A stretch of DNA of 64,000 bases from Thelonectria olida (taxonomy: Eukaryota; Ascomycota; Sordariomycetes; Hypocreales; Nectriaceae). Below the pieces are notes generated by a model. It saw only the letters and a program-made list of their open reading frames with translations, did no database searches and was not told where the DNA came from. The stretch spans positions 1 through 64,000 of the forward strand of contig JAGPYM010000042.1 of NCBI GenBank assembly GCA_020736575.1, written 5' to 3'. The translations under genes were made by a program, and so were the position numbers. Below are positions 31,282-43,218 of this stretch, one piece after another. Each line of letters begins with the position of its first letter. Within the stretch, counting starts at the first letter, position 1.

Positions 31282-33076
31282 ATGACACCAATTCACGGGT
31301 AGGCAACTCTTGTCTTTGGCGACGTTGATCAACCACTGACTTATTACCTGGTATAGAGTCGACTACTCTGTTGTGGATCCAGCCAACAAATGGAAGATCC
31401 TCAAGTCGCAGTCGCGATTCGCCCTCTGGGGTAAGTCAGATTGGCCTGCACCGACACCGTCCCGTATCACAGCCTGACAACCTCATCAGCTCTCCTGATC
31501 TCTTCCGGCGTTGTAATGCAAGGCTTTGACATTGTAGCTGGCGGCCAGCTTGCGGCCTTGCCCGCCTTCAGAGAGAAGTTCGGGGTGCTCCAGCCCGATG
31601 GCAGCCACCTGATCCCGGCTCACTACCTCTCGGCCTGGAACTCCATCGCCCCCGCCACAGAAATCGTCTCTACCTTCATCTTCGCGCCTCTTCTCGACAA
31701 GTTCGGCCGCAAATGGGCTATCCTTGCCGCATCTCTCATCTCAGTTGCCGGAGTCCTTCTCCAGCAACTTGCCCCTGACTGGCGAATGCACCTGGCGGGC
31801 CGTGGTGTCAACGGCATCGCTATCGGCATGATGTTCACGGTTTCGCCGCTCTGGATTGGCGAGACGTGTCGTCCGGAGCTGCGTGGCTTTTTTCTCTGTT
31901 TTTTCAACACTAGCATCGTCTTTGGCCAGTTTGCCATTGTCATTGTGTCCCAAGGCAGCAGTCATATTTCTGGATTATGGCAATGGTGGCTGCCTGTGGT
32001 TGCCATGTACTTCTTCCCTTGTAAGGCTTATCCTTGCCCATACGTGCAAACAACGACTAATTAAGGCGTGAATAGTCATTCTAACGATAGTCTGGCCGTT
32101 CTTCCCCGAGTCACCCTACTGGCTTGTCCGTCGCGGCCGTAATGCCGACGCGAAGAAAGCACTTCGTCGCATCTATGGGTTTCAGGAAACCGAGTACTAC
32201 GACATCGAGATCACTCGCATTGAAGAGGAAATCCGCATCACCAACGAGAGGCATGGCAATCTTGACGATCTCCCTCCCCGGAGGCTGCTGGGCGTCAACG
32301 TGCAGTTGGAAGCCGAATGCTTCAATGCCACGAACCGGAAGCGCACTTTTACAGCCATCTTTGCTGCTTCTGCCCAGCAAATGATCGGGGCCACATTTGT
32401 CATTGGATATGCTACATACTTCTTCGAGCTCATTGGGATCAAAGACTATTTTAGGGCCTCAGTGGCTTTGTACGTGGTCATGCTTCTGGCCAGCACCGCC
32501 GCCTTTCCCCTTACCGAGATATATGGCCGCCGATTCTTGATCGTGGGTCCGCAGTTTATGCTCTGTCTCATGCTTCTCATCATCGGGATTCTGGGGTGCG
32601 TCCCCAACCAGAGTCAAGCAAGTTGGGGCGTCGTGGCCTTGCTATATGTTTGGGCGCTGATTTATCAGCTCTCTATTGGTGCCACGGGCTTCGTACTGGC
32701 TTCAGAGATTGCAACAATGAGATTGAGAGCGGCAACGCAGGGCCTAATCACCATTACCAACTCGCTTTGGGGCCTGATCATGCAGTTCACAGTCCCATAC
32801 ATGATCAACCCCGATGCTGGAGACTTGGGCGGCAAGGTCGGCTTCATCTTCCTGGCTACTGGACTCATTGCTAGTGTGGGGGGCTGGCACCTGTTCCCGG
32901 AGACTAAAGGCCTTTCTTTCGAGAGGCTGGATGAGCTCTATGCAATGAACGTGCCTCCGAGGCACTTTAAGAGAACTGTAGCTCTACTTGAGGCCGAGCG
33001 CAGCCAGGCTGTGCCTACCCATGCTCTGCACTCTTTTTTGGCCAAGGAGGGAGAAGTGTCTGTTGAACATGCCTAA
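31282..33076 (+). CDS. MFS disaccharide/oligosaccharide transporter
   Basis: Four exons (31282-31298, 31357-31430, 31490-32020, 32076-33076) give 540 aa; the first is only 17 nt. Sugar-porter motifs: [21 protein letters not shown] in helix 1 and its loop, [20 protein letters not shown] before the central loop, EIYGRRFLI and [15 protein letters not shown] after helix 12. The N-terminal [10 protein letters not shown] segment and helix-1 sequence are typical of the maltose/alpha-glucoside permease branch of fungal H+ symporters rather than the hexose branch. With intracellular GH32 next door and GH172 nearby, uptake of sucrose, inulobiose or short fructo-oligosaccharides is the likely role. The specificity is inferred. 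The gene is divergent from the GH32 gene. Confidence 0.9.
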
Positions 33077-33196
33077 ATGGGCTGTGGTAGGTCCTTGAGT
33101 TTTAATACATGATGTCATTATTATGTGTTAATATATAAGAAACATACACTGTTATAGGTTAAAGCTGGATGGCCGTTTGTCTGTCACTTTTATAGG

Positions 33197-35015
33197 TTAA
33201 TAATTAGTAAGATAGAGATGGAGCTGATCCTGCACTATGGCCGCGAGGAGCGTTTGAACGTTTGGATCGAGTGTTGTACTGTTGTCAGGTGTTTTTGGTG
33301 GTGTGTTCCATTTGTCTAAGTCAATGCCGATGGCTTCGAGCTGTTTCTTCTCTTCCAATAGTCTTATCTCCTTCGCAGTGTCTAGTGCCATGCGCTCGAG
33401 CATATTCAAAACCGTCAGGTTGCCGGCTTTGGCAGAACTTATCAGCCAAGACTGCCATAACGTTGCCGTTACAGAGTCAACCTCTGCTGCAAACGAACCG
33501 AAGACGTTGAACATGATGGCTTGACCCTTATCAGCATAGAGACGCGGCAGTTTGCAAGTAGTTTCTAGCAGCTTGCCTGTTGTACTCGATTCCTTGACCC
33601 TCATATACCCAAGCAACGGAAGGGTTGAGGGCAGCCAATGCGTTGATCTCGGGGTTGACATCGTTGTCATAGATTGACCGCAAACCTCGAATAGTGTTAC
33701 AATGAACTAGTGGTAGCATCTTCATGAACGTGTAGTATAAAGTGACCAACTGATCCAATTAGTTAGCTTGATTCCCCCCGTGTAAGCGTATGGGGTGATG
33801 GCCAGACGCACAGCGGTTTTTGAAGCAGTTAGCCTCAGAAACCACTTGAGCCATGCAATACCAACTTATGTCTAGTATCAAGTCCAAGTGACCTCGTAAA
33901 AGAAGCTTGATCTGTCCACTCTGCAGAGACCTTCAGAGCCGTTAGCATCTACTCTGCTTGGGAAAAAGAGTAACAAGTCAAAATGTTTCAAACCTTGTCT
34001 CTTCCTCTTGCTGGCATTTCAGCTGCCAAATCTCAACAGATTCAGAAAATAATCCAACAAGGTCTACCAGAAAAGCCAATCTTTCACAGAAGGAGAAGTG
34101 TGCAGAATTGGGTTTCGGGTCATTAGGTGTCCCAAAAGGTGAAGAACTCGGCCAAGATCCCACCTTTGAGCTGTTCGTATATAGTATTCAGCAGCTCATC
34201 GTCGGCGAAAAAGCCTACCAATAGAGTAGCATTTCAGCCAAAATTCTTGCGCTGTTGCGAAATAGGTTGAGCTCTGAGAGGGACTTGGAGGTATGCGGAT
34301 CAGGTGGAAGAGTAAGTGCTTTCAATACTTCACCAAACTTTTTATGACATTAAGGGAAGCCCTGCTGTGTCGTAGTGAGTTAGTGGGAGGAACTTAACAA
34401 ATAATCGTCGCCCATTCGCTGCACGAGTTCTTTGAGTTCTTTGAGTTCTTTGAATTGAGCGACTATTCACTGTAGCCACTGGGTTCGTCCTCGCCTTGAT
34501 GTAGGGCGTGTATTCGTTCGATAATTGCAAGAAGTAGGATGCTGCAATCCGTACTCCGAAATCTCCTGGATGGGGAAGTTTGAAGACAATACAGGAATAT
34601 CTTGCCGTGGACAGATTGCGGTAACCCACTGTCGCGTTGGCTGCGAGTGAGACGAATCTGTAAGAGCGAACCCATCATATTCGACAGGTTTAATTTTCGC
34701 CAGTTCCCTTCGAGGTCGTCTGCAGGCATCTGTTCATAGAACTCTCTTCCCGGCTTCAAAATAGCCACAGTTGTCAGGCCATAGCTATAAATGCCCGGTG
34801 GCCTGAGAAACAGGTTCGTATTGTCTCGCCTCATAGAGCCTAATGAAGGCATCAACTTGGTTTACTTCTATATCTCCAGGAGTTGATGAATCCGCTATAT
34901 TTGAGTACCCCAGAAGAATCATCAACGACCTCGCAGGCAGAGGCTCCCTAGTATGAGCTGCATGCAGCATCAGAGCGGTGATAGGCACTGCTTCAACCAT
35001 TAAAGATGCTGCCAC
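33197..35015 (-). pseudogene. Decayed gene, several frameshifts
   Basis: Protein-like stretches succeed one another in different frames on one strand. In order they are AAHTREPLPARSLMILLGYS with IRLYEARQYEP; then IYSYGLTTVAILKPGREFYE one frame over; then GFFADDELLNTIYEQLKGG ending FFTFWDT; next NDPKPNSAHFSFCERLAFLV in another frame; then NALAALNPSVAW; and finally the most intact piece, ATLWQSWLISSAKAGNLTVL to the end. The FWDT-to-NDPKP switch is a clear single-base shift, and no intron fits. The ancestral product is not recognised. A three-fold 9-bp repeat (agttctttg, 34426-34452) lies within it. Confidence 0.45.
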
Positions 35016-36521
35016 TTAAGAACCTGACAAGACAACAACAAATCATTCCTGGCACTGGACGGAAGCGCTTGACCAAACCACCAAACAGCAGTTAACGTGC
35101 AACGAACCAACAAGAAAAGGGCTCCCGGAGAATTCAGGCCGAAGAAGTGGCCATGTTGGGCTGCACGCTAAAACCAACTAAGAAGGTGAGTCGAGTTGTA
35201 GAGTATGCAGTGCGGAGGGTGCGGCATGGAGTAAAATATGATCCCAACTTAACTTCGAGCAAAGGAAACCATAGCTACTTTAAGTGAAGGATCTTAATGG
35301 AGAAAGTCGAGATACGATAGCCCAGACGCTTGTAAGTTGGCCCACACACAAAGAATTCCCACGACGGGATTACAGCAACAGTTGGACGAACAACCTTGCG
35401 AATGCAGTCCTAGGCACCTGCGGAGCAGGCAACGAAGCAATTCAATGCATGGCATAAATAATATTTCCTTAGGTAACGGAGAATCGATTACCAGCTGGGT
35501 AGGTCGAGCATCAGAAAGAGACTGCAGGCACATTGACACTACCACTAAAAGCAAGTGAGGTATCACCATAAAACAACCCCGGAGTAGCTGCAACACGGTC
35601 TAGGAACGGCCCGCTTGTTCCGGTAGCCGGTCTTTGCCGAGTCCCGAGACATAAATGTGATTGGCAGTCGGGCTTGCTGGCTGGCTTATCATCTGCAGGT
35701 CAGCCTGCCTTCGTTGATCCTCTTTTACTACCCCGATGGAGGAAGTGGCAACTCCAAGGATCATGCATCTCACAGTTTAGCCTAATGATTTGTGAAAATA
35801 TCTCAGAACGTTGGGAGATTCAATCTCTAGGTTTACATATCGCACGAAGTCGTTTCTACCATGCATTCACTTGCACGTGCTTCGTCAATCACATTCTAAG
35901 ATAGACGCAGTCGATCATCATCCCACTTTACGTATGGGGGTTGAATGGTGGTGGGATCTGATTCAGTTCTGTGGGACTCATTGTCTCTCGTTCCTGGGGG
36001 GTGGCACCCAGTTGAGGTGGTGTTCGGTCTGGAGCTCCTTGGCGAGTAGGTATGTCCCTGCAGGAAACAAGGTAATTACCATAGTTTCAATCCGCCGGGC
36101 CGTCGCTAGAGGGAAATATAATCCGGTTTCTTTAGATGTCGTGTTTTAGGCTATTTGAGGATTCGAGAGATATCACATGCGCTGCAGCGTAGTCTTCATG
36201 TCTGGTCCGATTGGTTTGACCTTGCATAGGTTGCCATTGCATATACGCTCTGACATGGCTCCCGGGATCTTCAAGAGAGGAACCTTTGTAGAGCCTACGA
36301 GCTTGCAGCAAAATGAAACCTCCTCGCATCGATATGTTTGGTTTCTGCTTGTGAGATTGGGTGTCCTGTGAGTTCCAGCGAGGCTTATTCATTGGGAAAG
36401 CTGACATGTGAAGAGAGTGTCTTTTAAATTGACTGTTACAACTCTCATCTATAAATATCTCGATGCGTCCATGAGTTATTGCACAAAATATCTGCAACAG
36501 TCCTCAACTTCTCATTCAACG
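35016..36521. other. Intergenic, no gene seen
   Basis: The short ORFs on both strands lack recognisable domains. The right end is the promoter and leader of the small Cys-rich protein. Confidence 0.45.
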
Positions 36522-36939
36522 ATGAAAGTCCTCACCTTTTGTATTCTTGCCCTTGGCATCTCAGCCATGCCCGAGCCCGATACTACGACAATAACCGAAG
36601 GCGAGTTCACATACAAAGGCATCGACAAGGTATGATTACGTGTCTGTTTTCATCTTTTCGTGATTTTTGGCGGCTGCTTTCCATTCACAAAGCTTCACGC
36701 ATCTGATGTTACTTCCCGTGTGACTGGTATCAAAAGGTATTAACTCGAATGCTGTATTCCAGGGATTGTTGACTCTCCGTGGACTCGAAAGCCGCTGCAG
36801 CTGTTTTCCGTGTTATTCACCTCATGCGGACTGCCAGGCTGGGAAGTGCCAGTGCGCTGGTAACTATGGCTGTTGGTCATGCAACGGCGGGCGAACTCAG
36901 TGTCAACCGGGACCAGGTTCTGGGCAATGTTGGACTTGA
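36522..36939 (+). CDS. Small secreted cysteine-rich protein, 94 aa
   Basis: Two exons (36522-36629, 36763-36939) with a 133-nt phase-0 intron (GTATGA...CCAG). The signal peptide is MKVLTFCILALGISA. A 30-residue acidic/Thr spacer (MPEPDTTTITEGEFTYKGID) follows and may be a propeptide. The last 45 residues hold ten cysteines, in the order RCSCFPC, HADCQAGKCQC, GCWSC, TQCQP and GQCW. Ten cysteines in such a short mature region predict a compact disulfide-knotted fold. Fungal proteins of this build include effectors, antimicrobial peptides and surface proteins; none is specifically recognised here. The gene is too short and too interrupted for simple ORF calling. Confidence depends on the inferred intron. 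Confidence 0.62.
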
Positions 36940-38580
36940 ACTTGAAGTTAGGGACAAAGGTAATAATCTTTTCGAACCGCTCGATTGGTAAGGTTAGTTC
37001 TGCTCTTTATATGCCCTCAATGGTCTCATGAGAAGGACCTGGGCCATAAAACGCCGATATGTTTCAACACTCAAGCGTTCGCAGTCATTACCATTAGTTA
37101 GTCTATACCGGATACGAGTTTTTGAGCTATTCTTTACACTATCTATTTCACCCATTCATCCAAATGCACTTGGTATATTTATCAGGCTCTAGCTGTATGA
37201 TTGTCGCGCAGTGAAAAGCACAATACAAGATCGTAGACGTTCATGTTTTCGCCTCCTTTCCCGCGGATTTTTAGGCAAGTGGCTCTAGTGTTGCCGCAAC
37301 CTCCCTTCCCTGAGTCAACTACGACTGTCTTTTTCATTGGCCTGAATTAGCTTGAAAAATACTCGAAAGTGTAAGGCTGACGAGAAAACTCCCGCGCACT
37401 GGTTCTGCTGGACCCAGGATCAGGCACTATCACTACGATCACACCCGTTTCCATGAGACCATGAGCGAAGCCCACGGGAAGGACACCACTACAACGCAGT
37501 CAAACAAGCAGATGTATTGTTGACAGTTCTTGGAGATTTGTGGTGACAAGCGGCTTTTACATCGAACGCACTACGCAATTAATGAACCCAGCTTCTTTGA
37601 ACAATCGTGCCTATGCATGCACACGGTAATCATCGTGATCGAAAATAGTGTAGTGAAGAAATCGCCAAATATCAACGTTCGTCAAAGACATTAGAATTAG
37701 AAGTGTAATGTAGCCTTTCAGATAGAAGTCACCACCCAATGCGCCCAGACCAAGATACGGCGCTCAAATGATTAGTTTTAGACCAACGAGGTCTTTTGTA
37801 AGGGCTAACCCCATGCTTTCATCCCAATTTCGAGTCGCCATGTTACACCTCAATCCAATCCACAGAACCTCCCAACGCGTCAAGGCCAAGCTTGCCCCAG
37901 AGCGACCTAGGCCAAGCCTCGTTACGCACACTGGTATCTTACATTCAAAGTAACCTTTACAGCCACTAAACTGCTTTGACATTTTGATTTATCAAGTAAC
38001 GTCTCTCACAGCGAAGACACTGTCTCAGGTCGAGCTAATAAGATAAGCGCTCCGTACGCTCGGCATTCGGTGTTCGGCCTTGCGGCTCCGCAAGTGCCAT
38101 TAGGAACCCGCAGACCAGGTCCGCTAAACAGTCCGAGCAACTTTGATAAGGGAGCAATATCCATCTCGCCCGGAGCCCATGTGCCACTTAATGATGTACC
38201 CTCTGCAGGCTAGCGCTTAAGCTTACGGGATAAACTTGATCGGTTTTGGGACCTTATCGGAACGCATGATGATCGTGCAAGATGCAGAGTGGCCTATTCT
38301 TGATATAGACCTCCCCGAAAAGAAAGTCCCAATAGAGGTGGCCGTTGGGAGAAGTATCAAGAACACGAGACGTCTTCCTGGGGTCGAATGCGGACTGACC
38401 GCGCATTGGGGCTAAGAAGCCGGCACCTGCAGAGACTGGTACCAAGCAGAGACGCTCAGAGCCATCCAGGAGTCTGCACAAACTGTTGTGTGTATTGTCC
38501 AGTGTCTATTGTCCAGTGTCTATTGTCTATTCTCTATTTCTCTAAACTTGATTTCGTCCTTGTTGTCTCGCTCAGTGCCG
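36940..38580. other. Intergenic, no gene seen
   Basis: No ORF with recognisable content on either strand across 1.6 kb. Composition is ordinary and there is no obvious repeat. Confidence 0.45.
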
Positions 38581-39717
38581 CTAAACGGCCACATCTATCT
38601 TTGATTCGTGCCTTGACCCAACCTGGGTCTCCTCGTCCGCAGCCGGAGCCTTCCCTCGGGAAGTCAGAATGCCCAGTCCGGGTTTTGCAACAGGGTAGTC
38701 GCTCTCGTCGGTGGTCGATGAAGATTCCATAGCCAAGTACATCCACCAGACGTACACGCCACAAAAGAAGCTCCCTCCGAGGATGTTGCCAAAAAGTGCA
38801 GGCATCATACCTTTTCGGGTTCAGTCAGCTTTCGCCTAGTCAGAGAGATGCGGGTAAACTCGCCTTTCCAGATGTACAGACCAACTGTCAAGTTTGGAGT
38901 GCCCAGCCAAATGCCCAAGGGCATGAAGAACATGTTGGCCACGACGTGGTCAAATCCTAAAGCCACAAACGCAAAGATGGGCAGCCACATGCCAACCACC
39001 TTGGAGCTCAAGTCTTTTGCTGATGTGCCCAGAAAGCAGGCCACACAAACCAGCCAGTTGCATCCTATACCACGAAGGAAGATCTGATGCGCGGCGGGCG
39101 TCAGCTGCTTCTTAGTGGTGTATGCAATCACCTCCTCTCGATAGATATCGGCATCAAAAATGCCTCCATCTATAGGCCAATCGATTAGTAACGGCCATTA
39201 AAATGCTCGTGGCCGGTTTTGGGAACCTACATCCTACAATAATGGACATGACAAAGAGAGAACCGGCGAGATTCCCGAAGAAACAGAGGAGCCAGTGTAG
39301 AAGCATCCTCCATATAGACAATCTCCCTTGGAGCACCGCGACGAATGTAAACTAGATAGCAAGTCAGTCGGTCATTCGGCGGCACGAACGAGCCAGACGA
39401 TATGAAGAACACACCAGATTTGTTGATGTGAACAAATCGGCGCCGGTCAAGATGACAATGACCAGGCCCAGGGGGAAGACGGCTGCGCCAATAAGTTTGA
39501 TCAGGCCAGGCGCGTTTTCCTGATACCAGGGTGCCGTCAACGCTGTCAATGACACTGCACAACCGAAGGCGAGAATGCAACCGCCCGAGACTCCAGACAA
39601 AAAGACCTTGTCGGGGCGCGAGTGTCCTTTCTTGACGCCAGCGAGACAGATGAGCTCAGCCGTCTCAGCTGGTGTGTAGGCCGCAGAATTCGGCACATGG
39701 TGCATTGGGTTGGCCAT
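38581..39717 (-). CDS. Formate/nitrite transporter (FNT family)
   Basis: Four exons (39415-39717, 39231-39351, 38864-39169, 38581-38810) give 319 aa with closed phases. The third intron (38811-38863, 53 nt) is GC-AG with a strong AAAG/GCGAGT donor; no GT donor gives a usable frame. FNT hallmarks occur in order: AELICLAGVKKG at the N terminus, GCILAFGCAVSLT in helix 1, GNLAGSLFVMSIIVGYGG around helix 3, LRGIGCNWLVCVACFLG with the helix-5 break, ALGFDHVVANMFFMP and GNILGGSFFCGVYVWWMYL. FNT proteins are homopentameric anion/proton channels of the plasma membrane; fungal members such as Aspergillus NitA import nitrite. No nitrate-assimilation genes are adjacent, so formate or nitrite cannot be decided. 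The cytosolic tail is poorly conserved. Confidence 0.92.
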
Positions 39718-41810
39718 GATGCAATGTTTGATGATTGAGTTGGTTGCTGATGTTGTTGAGACGTTCTGAACGACGGCCGGACTACATCTTTATCTCCTTG
39801 GGGCATTGAGGGAGTGAATGCCTCATGCCCGAACAGCGGATCAGTACACAGGACATTCCGGGTTCTAGCTTGTGTCTCCAACACTCCGAGCTTTGTCGAG
39901 AAAAGGCCGCAAGTCTACGCTATTTTAGCCAGCCAACTTTTCCACTGCCCTGATTGGGCAACTCTTCCCCGTCGTCGATCGACGTCCTCATCCATCATCA
40001 ACCCGAAGTTTGCATTTCCGTGTTTTCTCCCGGTGACCCGGTGTGGCGCCTGCGAGGCTCTGTGCCATCCGTCCACGGTCTACTACATGTGCTCGAGAAT
40101 TTCTTCGCTCCGAGTTTACTCCGCCATTGAGTAGACGAGCAGTTTGAAACAATGTAATAACGATCTAACTGCCACATGGGCATGCTGGCTTGCTAATAGC
40201 ATTTGTTGATCAAGCCTACTTAAAAGGACGGGGGGGGGGAATGGTGGGCGCTGATGAAGATTGCAAATTCTTCTCTCCGGATCCACAGCTTGATGTCGTG
40301 ATTTTTGCCCATTTCCCCATGGAGTACAATCTTGGCAATTATGCTTAAAACTTGCTAATCAGCGATAAGCATTGCGGGTCCTGAGTGTTGAATGAGCAGA
40401 GTCCTGAGTCGGAATCTTTGCTTCTTCCTTGATTCACCTCTTCCAAGGCTCACACGCGTGAGTACGCTTAAGTACGGGCAGTAGATAAAGTGTGAAAGGC
40501 GGTCTGACTAGTATTTCAGTCTTTTGCCAGGGAATATAGACTGGGAATGCAGGGGTTGGATACTGGGGGACTTGAAACATATAGAATGATCTATTCTCCA
40601 AGTTGAACTACTGCGCTATTCTAGTATAGATCTCCATCAGTCGAAGCAAAAGACAAACATCCCTTGCTCCTCAGCAAGGACCCCCTATATATATGACACC
40701 ATCCGATAGGGAGGCGCAGCACTCCACGCCATACGGTCACCTGTAGGGTTTTGTCACTGACCGAGCCTTGCTCGTGTGCCAAGAGTGCAAGGCTCGTAGG
40801 AATTGGAATCCTGGGCGTGGCGATAGCCAACACCTCTTTGATCATCGTTCCTAGAAGTAACCATGCCGGACCGCCACAACTTGAAGATCTTGCATTTGGG
40901 TGTCGAATTGAGTTTGCTATTCAACCATGTACTGCGCTATAATGACGATATTCCATGCTTACATGCATTCCCAAGACTCACCGCCCATCTCATACAAAGG
41001 GGTGGTGAAATAAATCAAGCGCTCCTTGGTTACCACCGAAATACTCCTTTGTCGTATTGGGCTACAGGGGGCGTGATGTACTACCTAGGGTGGGTGAAGT
41101 GGTAGTGTGCAGGTGGTCGGGATTCAAAGAGCGAAGGGCAAGTTGTCGTAGAATCTTGAGCAAGCCTTTTAAACCACTTGGAGGGAGAACTGGAGAGATT
41201 TGGGGAGAGGTGCCACAGAACATTTATTGCCCTTACATAGACAAACAGACTACCCTATCACGCAGCGTTCACACACTCCTTCTTTCGCTTGAATGCCCCG
41301 GGTATCCGCCTGCTGGAACAAGATGCCTTACGAATAAAGAAATGTCGCCAGCCTTCAATTAGGGGACTGGCTATGTGGGATGGCATGGGGCTGCCAAACC
41401 GCCATGTCTATCGTCTCCACATGTTCCGTTGGTTGCTCTAAATACGAGCATCGTAACTGCGAAGGCGAGGTTCTTGTACATCTGGAAATCGGGGAATTGT
41501 CCCTATCTCATGAGTTAAATTGTTCTTAGAGCGATACAAGATGCAAATTGAGGATAAATTGCCACAGAAGCCAGTCAGTAGAAAATTGTCCCGAGAAATG
41601 CTTACAGCCCAGTGTGGAGAGTACATTCGGAGAAGTCGTGGAACACCTTACCGAAGGGTAGAAGATAGACGAGCCCGCGGATCGATACTTATTCCGACAG
41701 CTCGGATGTCATCTACAGGGCGCACCTTCGCGTCTAACGTCATGACTCTTTTCAATATCGTCTTTCATCGACTTCTAATTACATAAAGGCACAACTACGA
41801 ATTCTCCAAG
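39718..41810. other. Intergenic, no gene seen
   Basis: Several ORFs of 60-106 codons overlap on both strands without recognisable features. It holds the FNT promoter on the left and the promoter of the next transporter on the right. Confidence 0.45.
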
Positions 41811-43218
41811 ATGACAAGTGATCAAGACATACGCCTCCATGCAACTAGACTCGCAGACGAAGAGTCATCGGACAATCCGCAATTTGCATCCATCTTCGCC
41901 CAGATGCAGGCTAGAGATTGGCAATTGACGAGAACTCGTGCAAGCGTCCTGGCTGGGGCAGCGATTTCTCAGTTACCGATCTGGGGTACGTGATGCCTCT
42001 GATTCTCCCAGCAACAATCTGACAAGCGCAGGGTTTGCAATGAGCTTTGGCGTGTTTCAAGAATACTACTCAAGCAACTGGACGCTACGAGGAAGCCGCA
42101 GTGTTACCGGCACGATTGGAACTACTACAAATGGTGTCATGTATTTGACAATGCCCTTTGTCGTTGCTCCTTTCACCCGAAGATGGGCATCCAGGCGCCA
42201 GACTGCAGCTATGTTGGGTGCTGGACTCTCATCAATCAGTTTCTTGCTATCTTCCTGGAGTTCGAACGTCTGGCATCTAGTCGTCACACAAGGTGTTTTG
42301 GCTGCACTAGGAAGCTCTCTGATTTATAGTACCACCACGCTGTCCCTGGGTGAATGGTTTGGTACTAGTAACAGAGCCGTCGCATATGGACTTACGCTGT
42401 CGTGCAAAAACATTGTTGGCTCAGCGTGTCCTTTCTTGTTTAGGGCTTTGCTGGACAAGTACGGGTTCGGGGTTACATTGAGGATATGGGCTGGGATTGT
42501 CGGCGGGACCAGCCTTCTCGCCATCTTGCTGATTCCGACGCCCCCCTCTAGCATCACGCCAACTGCGCATAGCGACCGCAGAATACCTTGGAACTTCCTG
42601 CGCTACAAAGACTTTTACGTCTATGCCTTGGCTATCACTCTTCAGAGTTCTGGATACGGCATTCCACAAACATATTTAAGTACATATGCCAGGGATGTTA
42701 CGATGCTATCCCAAACATCTGCCACGCTATTACTCACCATCTTCAACATCCCTGGCATTATATCGTCGTCCTTCTTTGGATATTTGAGTGACAACAAATA
42801 TTTCCCTTTATCAGCAACATCTGGAACTGCTATATCTGCCCTCGGATCGGCCCTCTCCGCCTTCTTACTCTGGGGCTTGACTTCGCAAGGTAGTATGGCC
42901 GTGTTGATTCTCTTCTCCCTTACCTTTGGCTTCTTTGCTGGAGGCTATAGTGCTACCTGGGGTGGGATACTAAAAGAATTGGAACTACATGCCTCACGAC
43001 GCAATGAAGCGATAGATATGGGAATGGTCTATGGCTTGCTGAATGGAGCTAGAGGAGTTGGGTATGTGAGTGGAGGCCTTTTCAGCGTTCCACTCCTCAA
43101 GGTTGGAAGCTTTGGTTCTGCGGGAAAATTCGGTTATGAGTCGACATATGGGGCTTTAATCATATACACGGGATTGTCAACGATATTTGGAGGTTGGTCG
43201 ATTTTTTGGCGTTGCTAG
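41811..43218 (+). CDS. MFS monocarboxylate-type transporter
   Basis: Two exons (41811-41985, 42032-43218) with a 46-nt phase-1 intron give 453 aa. Residues 1-42 are soluble and acidic; helix 1 spans the splice junction (LAGAAISQLPIWGGFAMSFGVFQEYY). Hallmarks of the MCT (SLC16-like) branch: FGVFQEYY at the end of helix 1, TTTLSLGEWFGTSNRAVAYG around helix 4, and CPFLFRALLDKYGFGVTLRIWA. About twelve helices are predicted. Fungal members transport monocarboxylates, nicotinate-like acids or riboflavin, and many are uncharacterised. The nearest genes give no pathway context. Substrate unknown. Confidence 0.87.
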
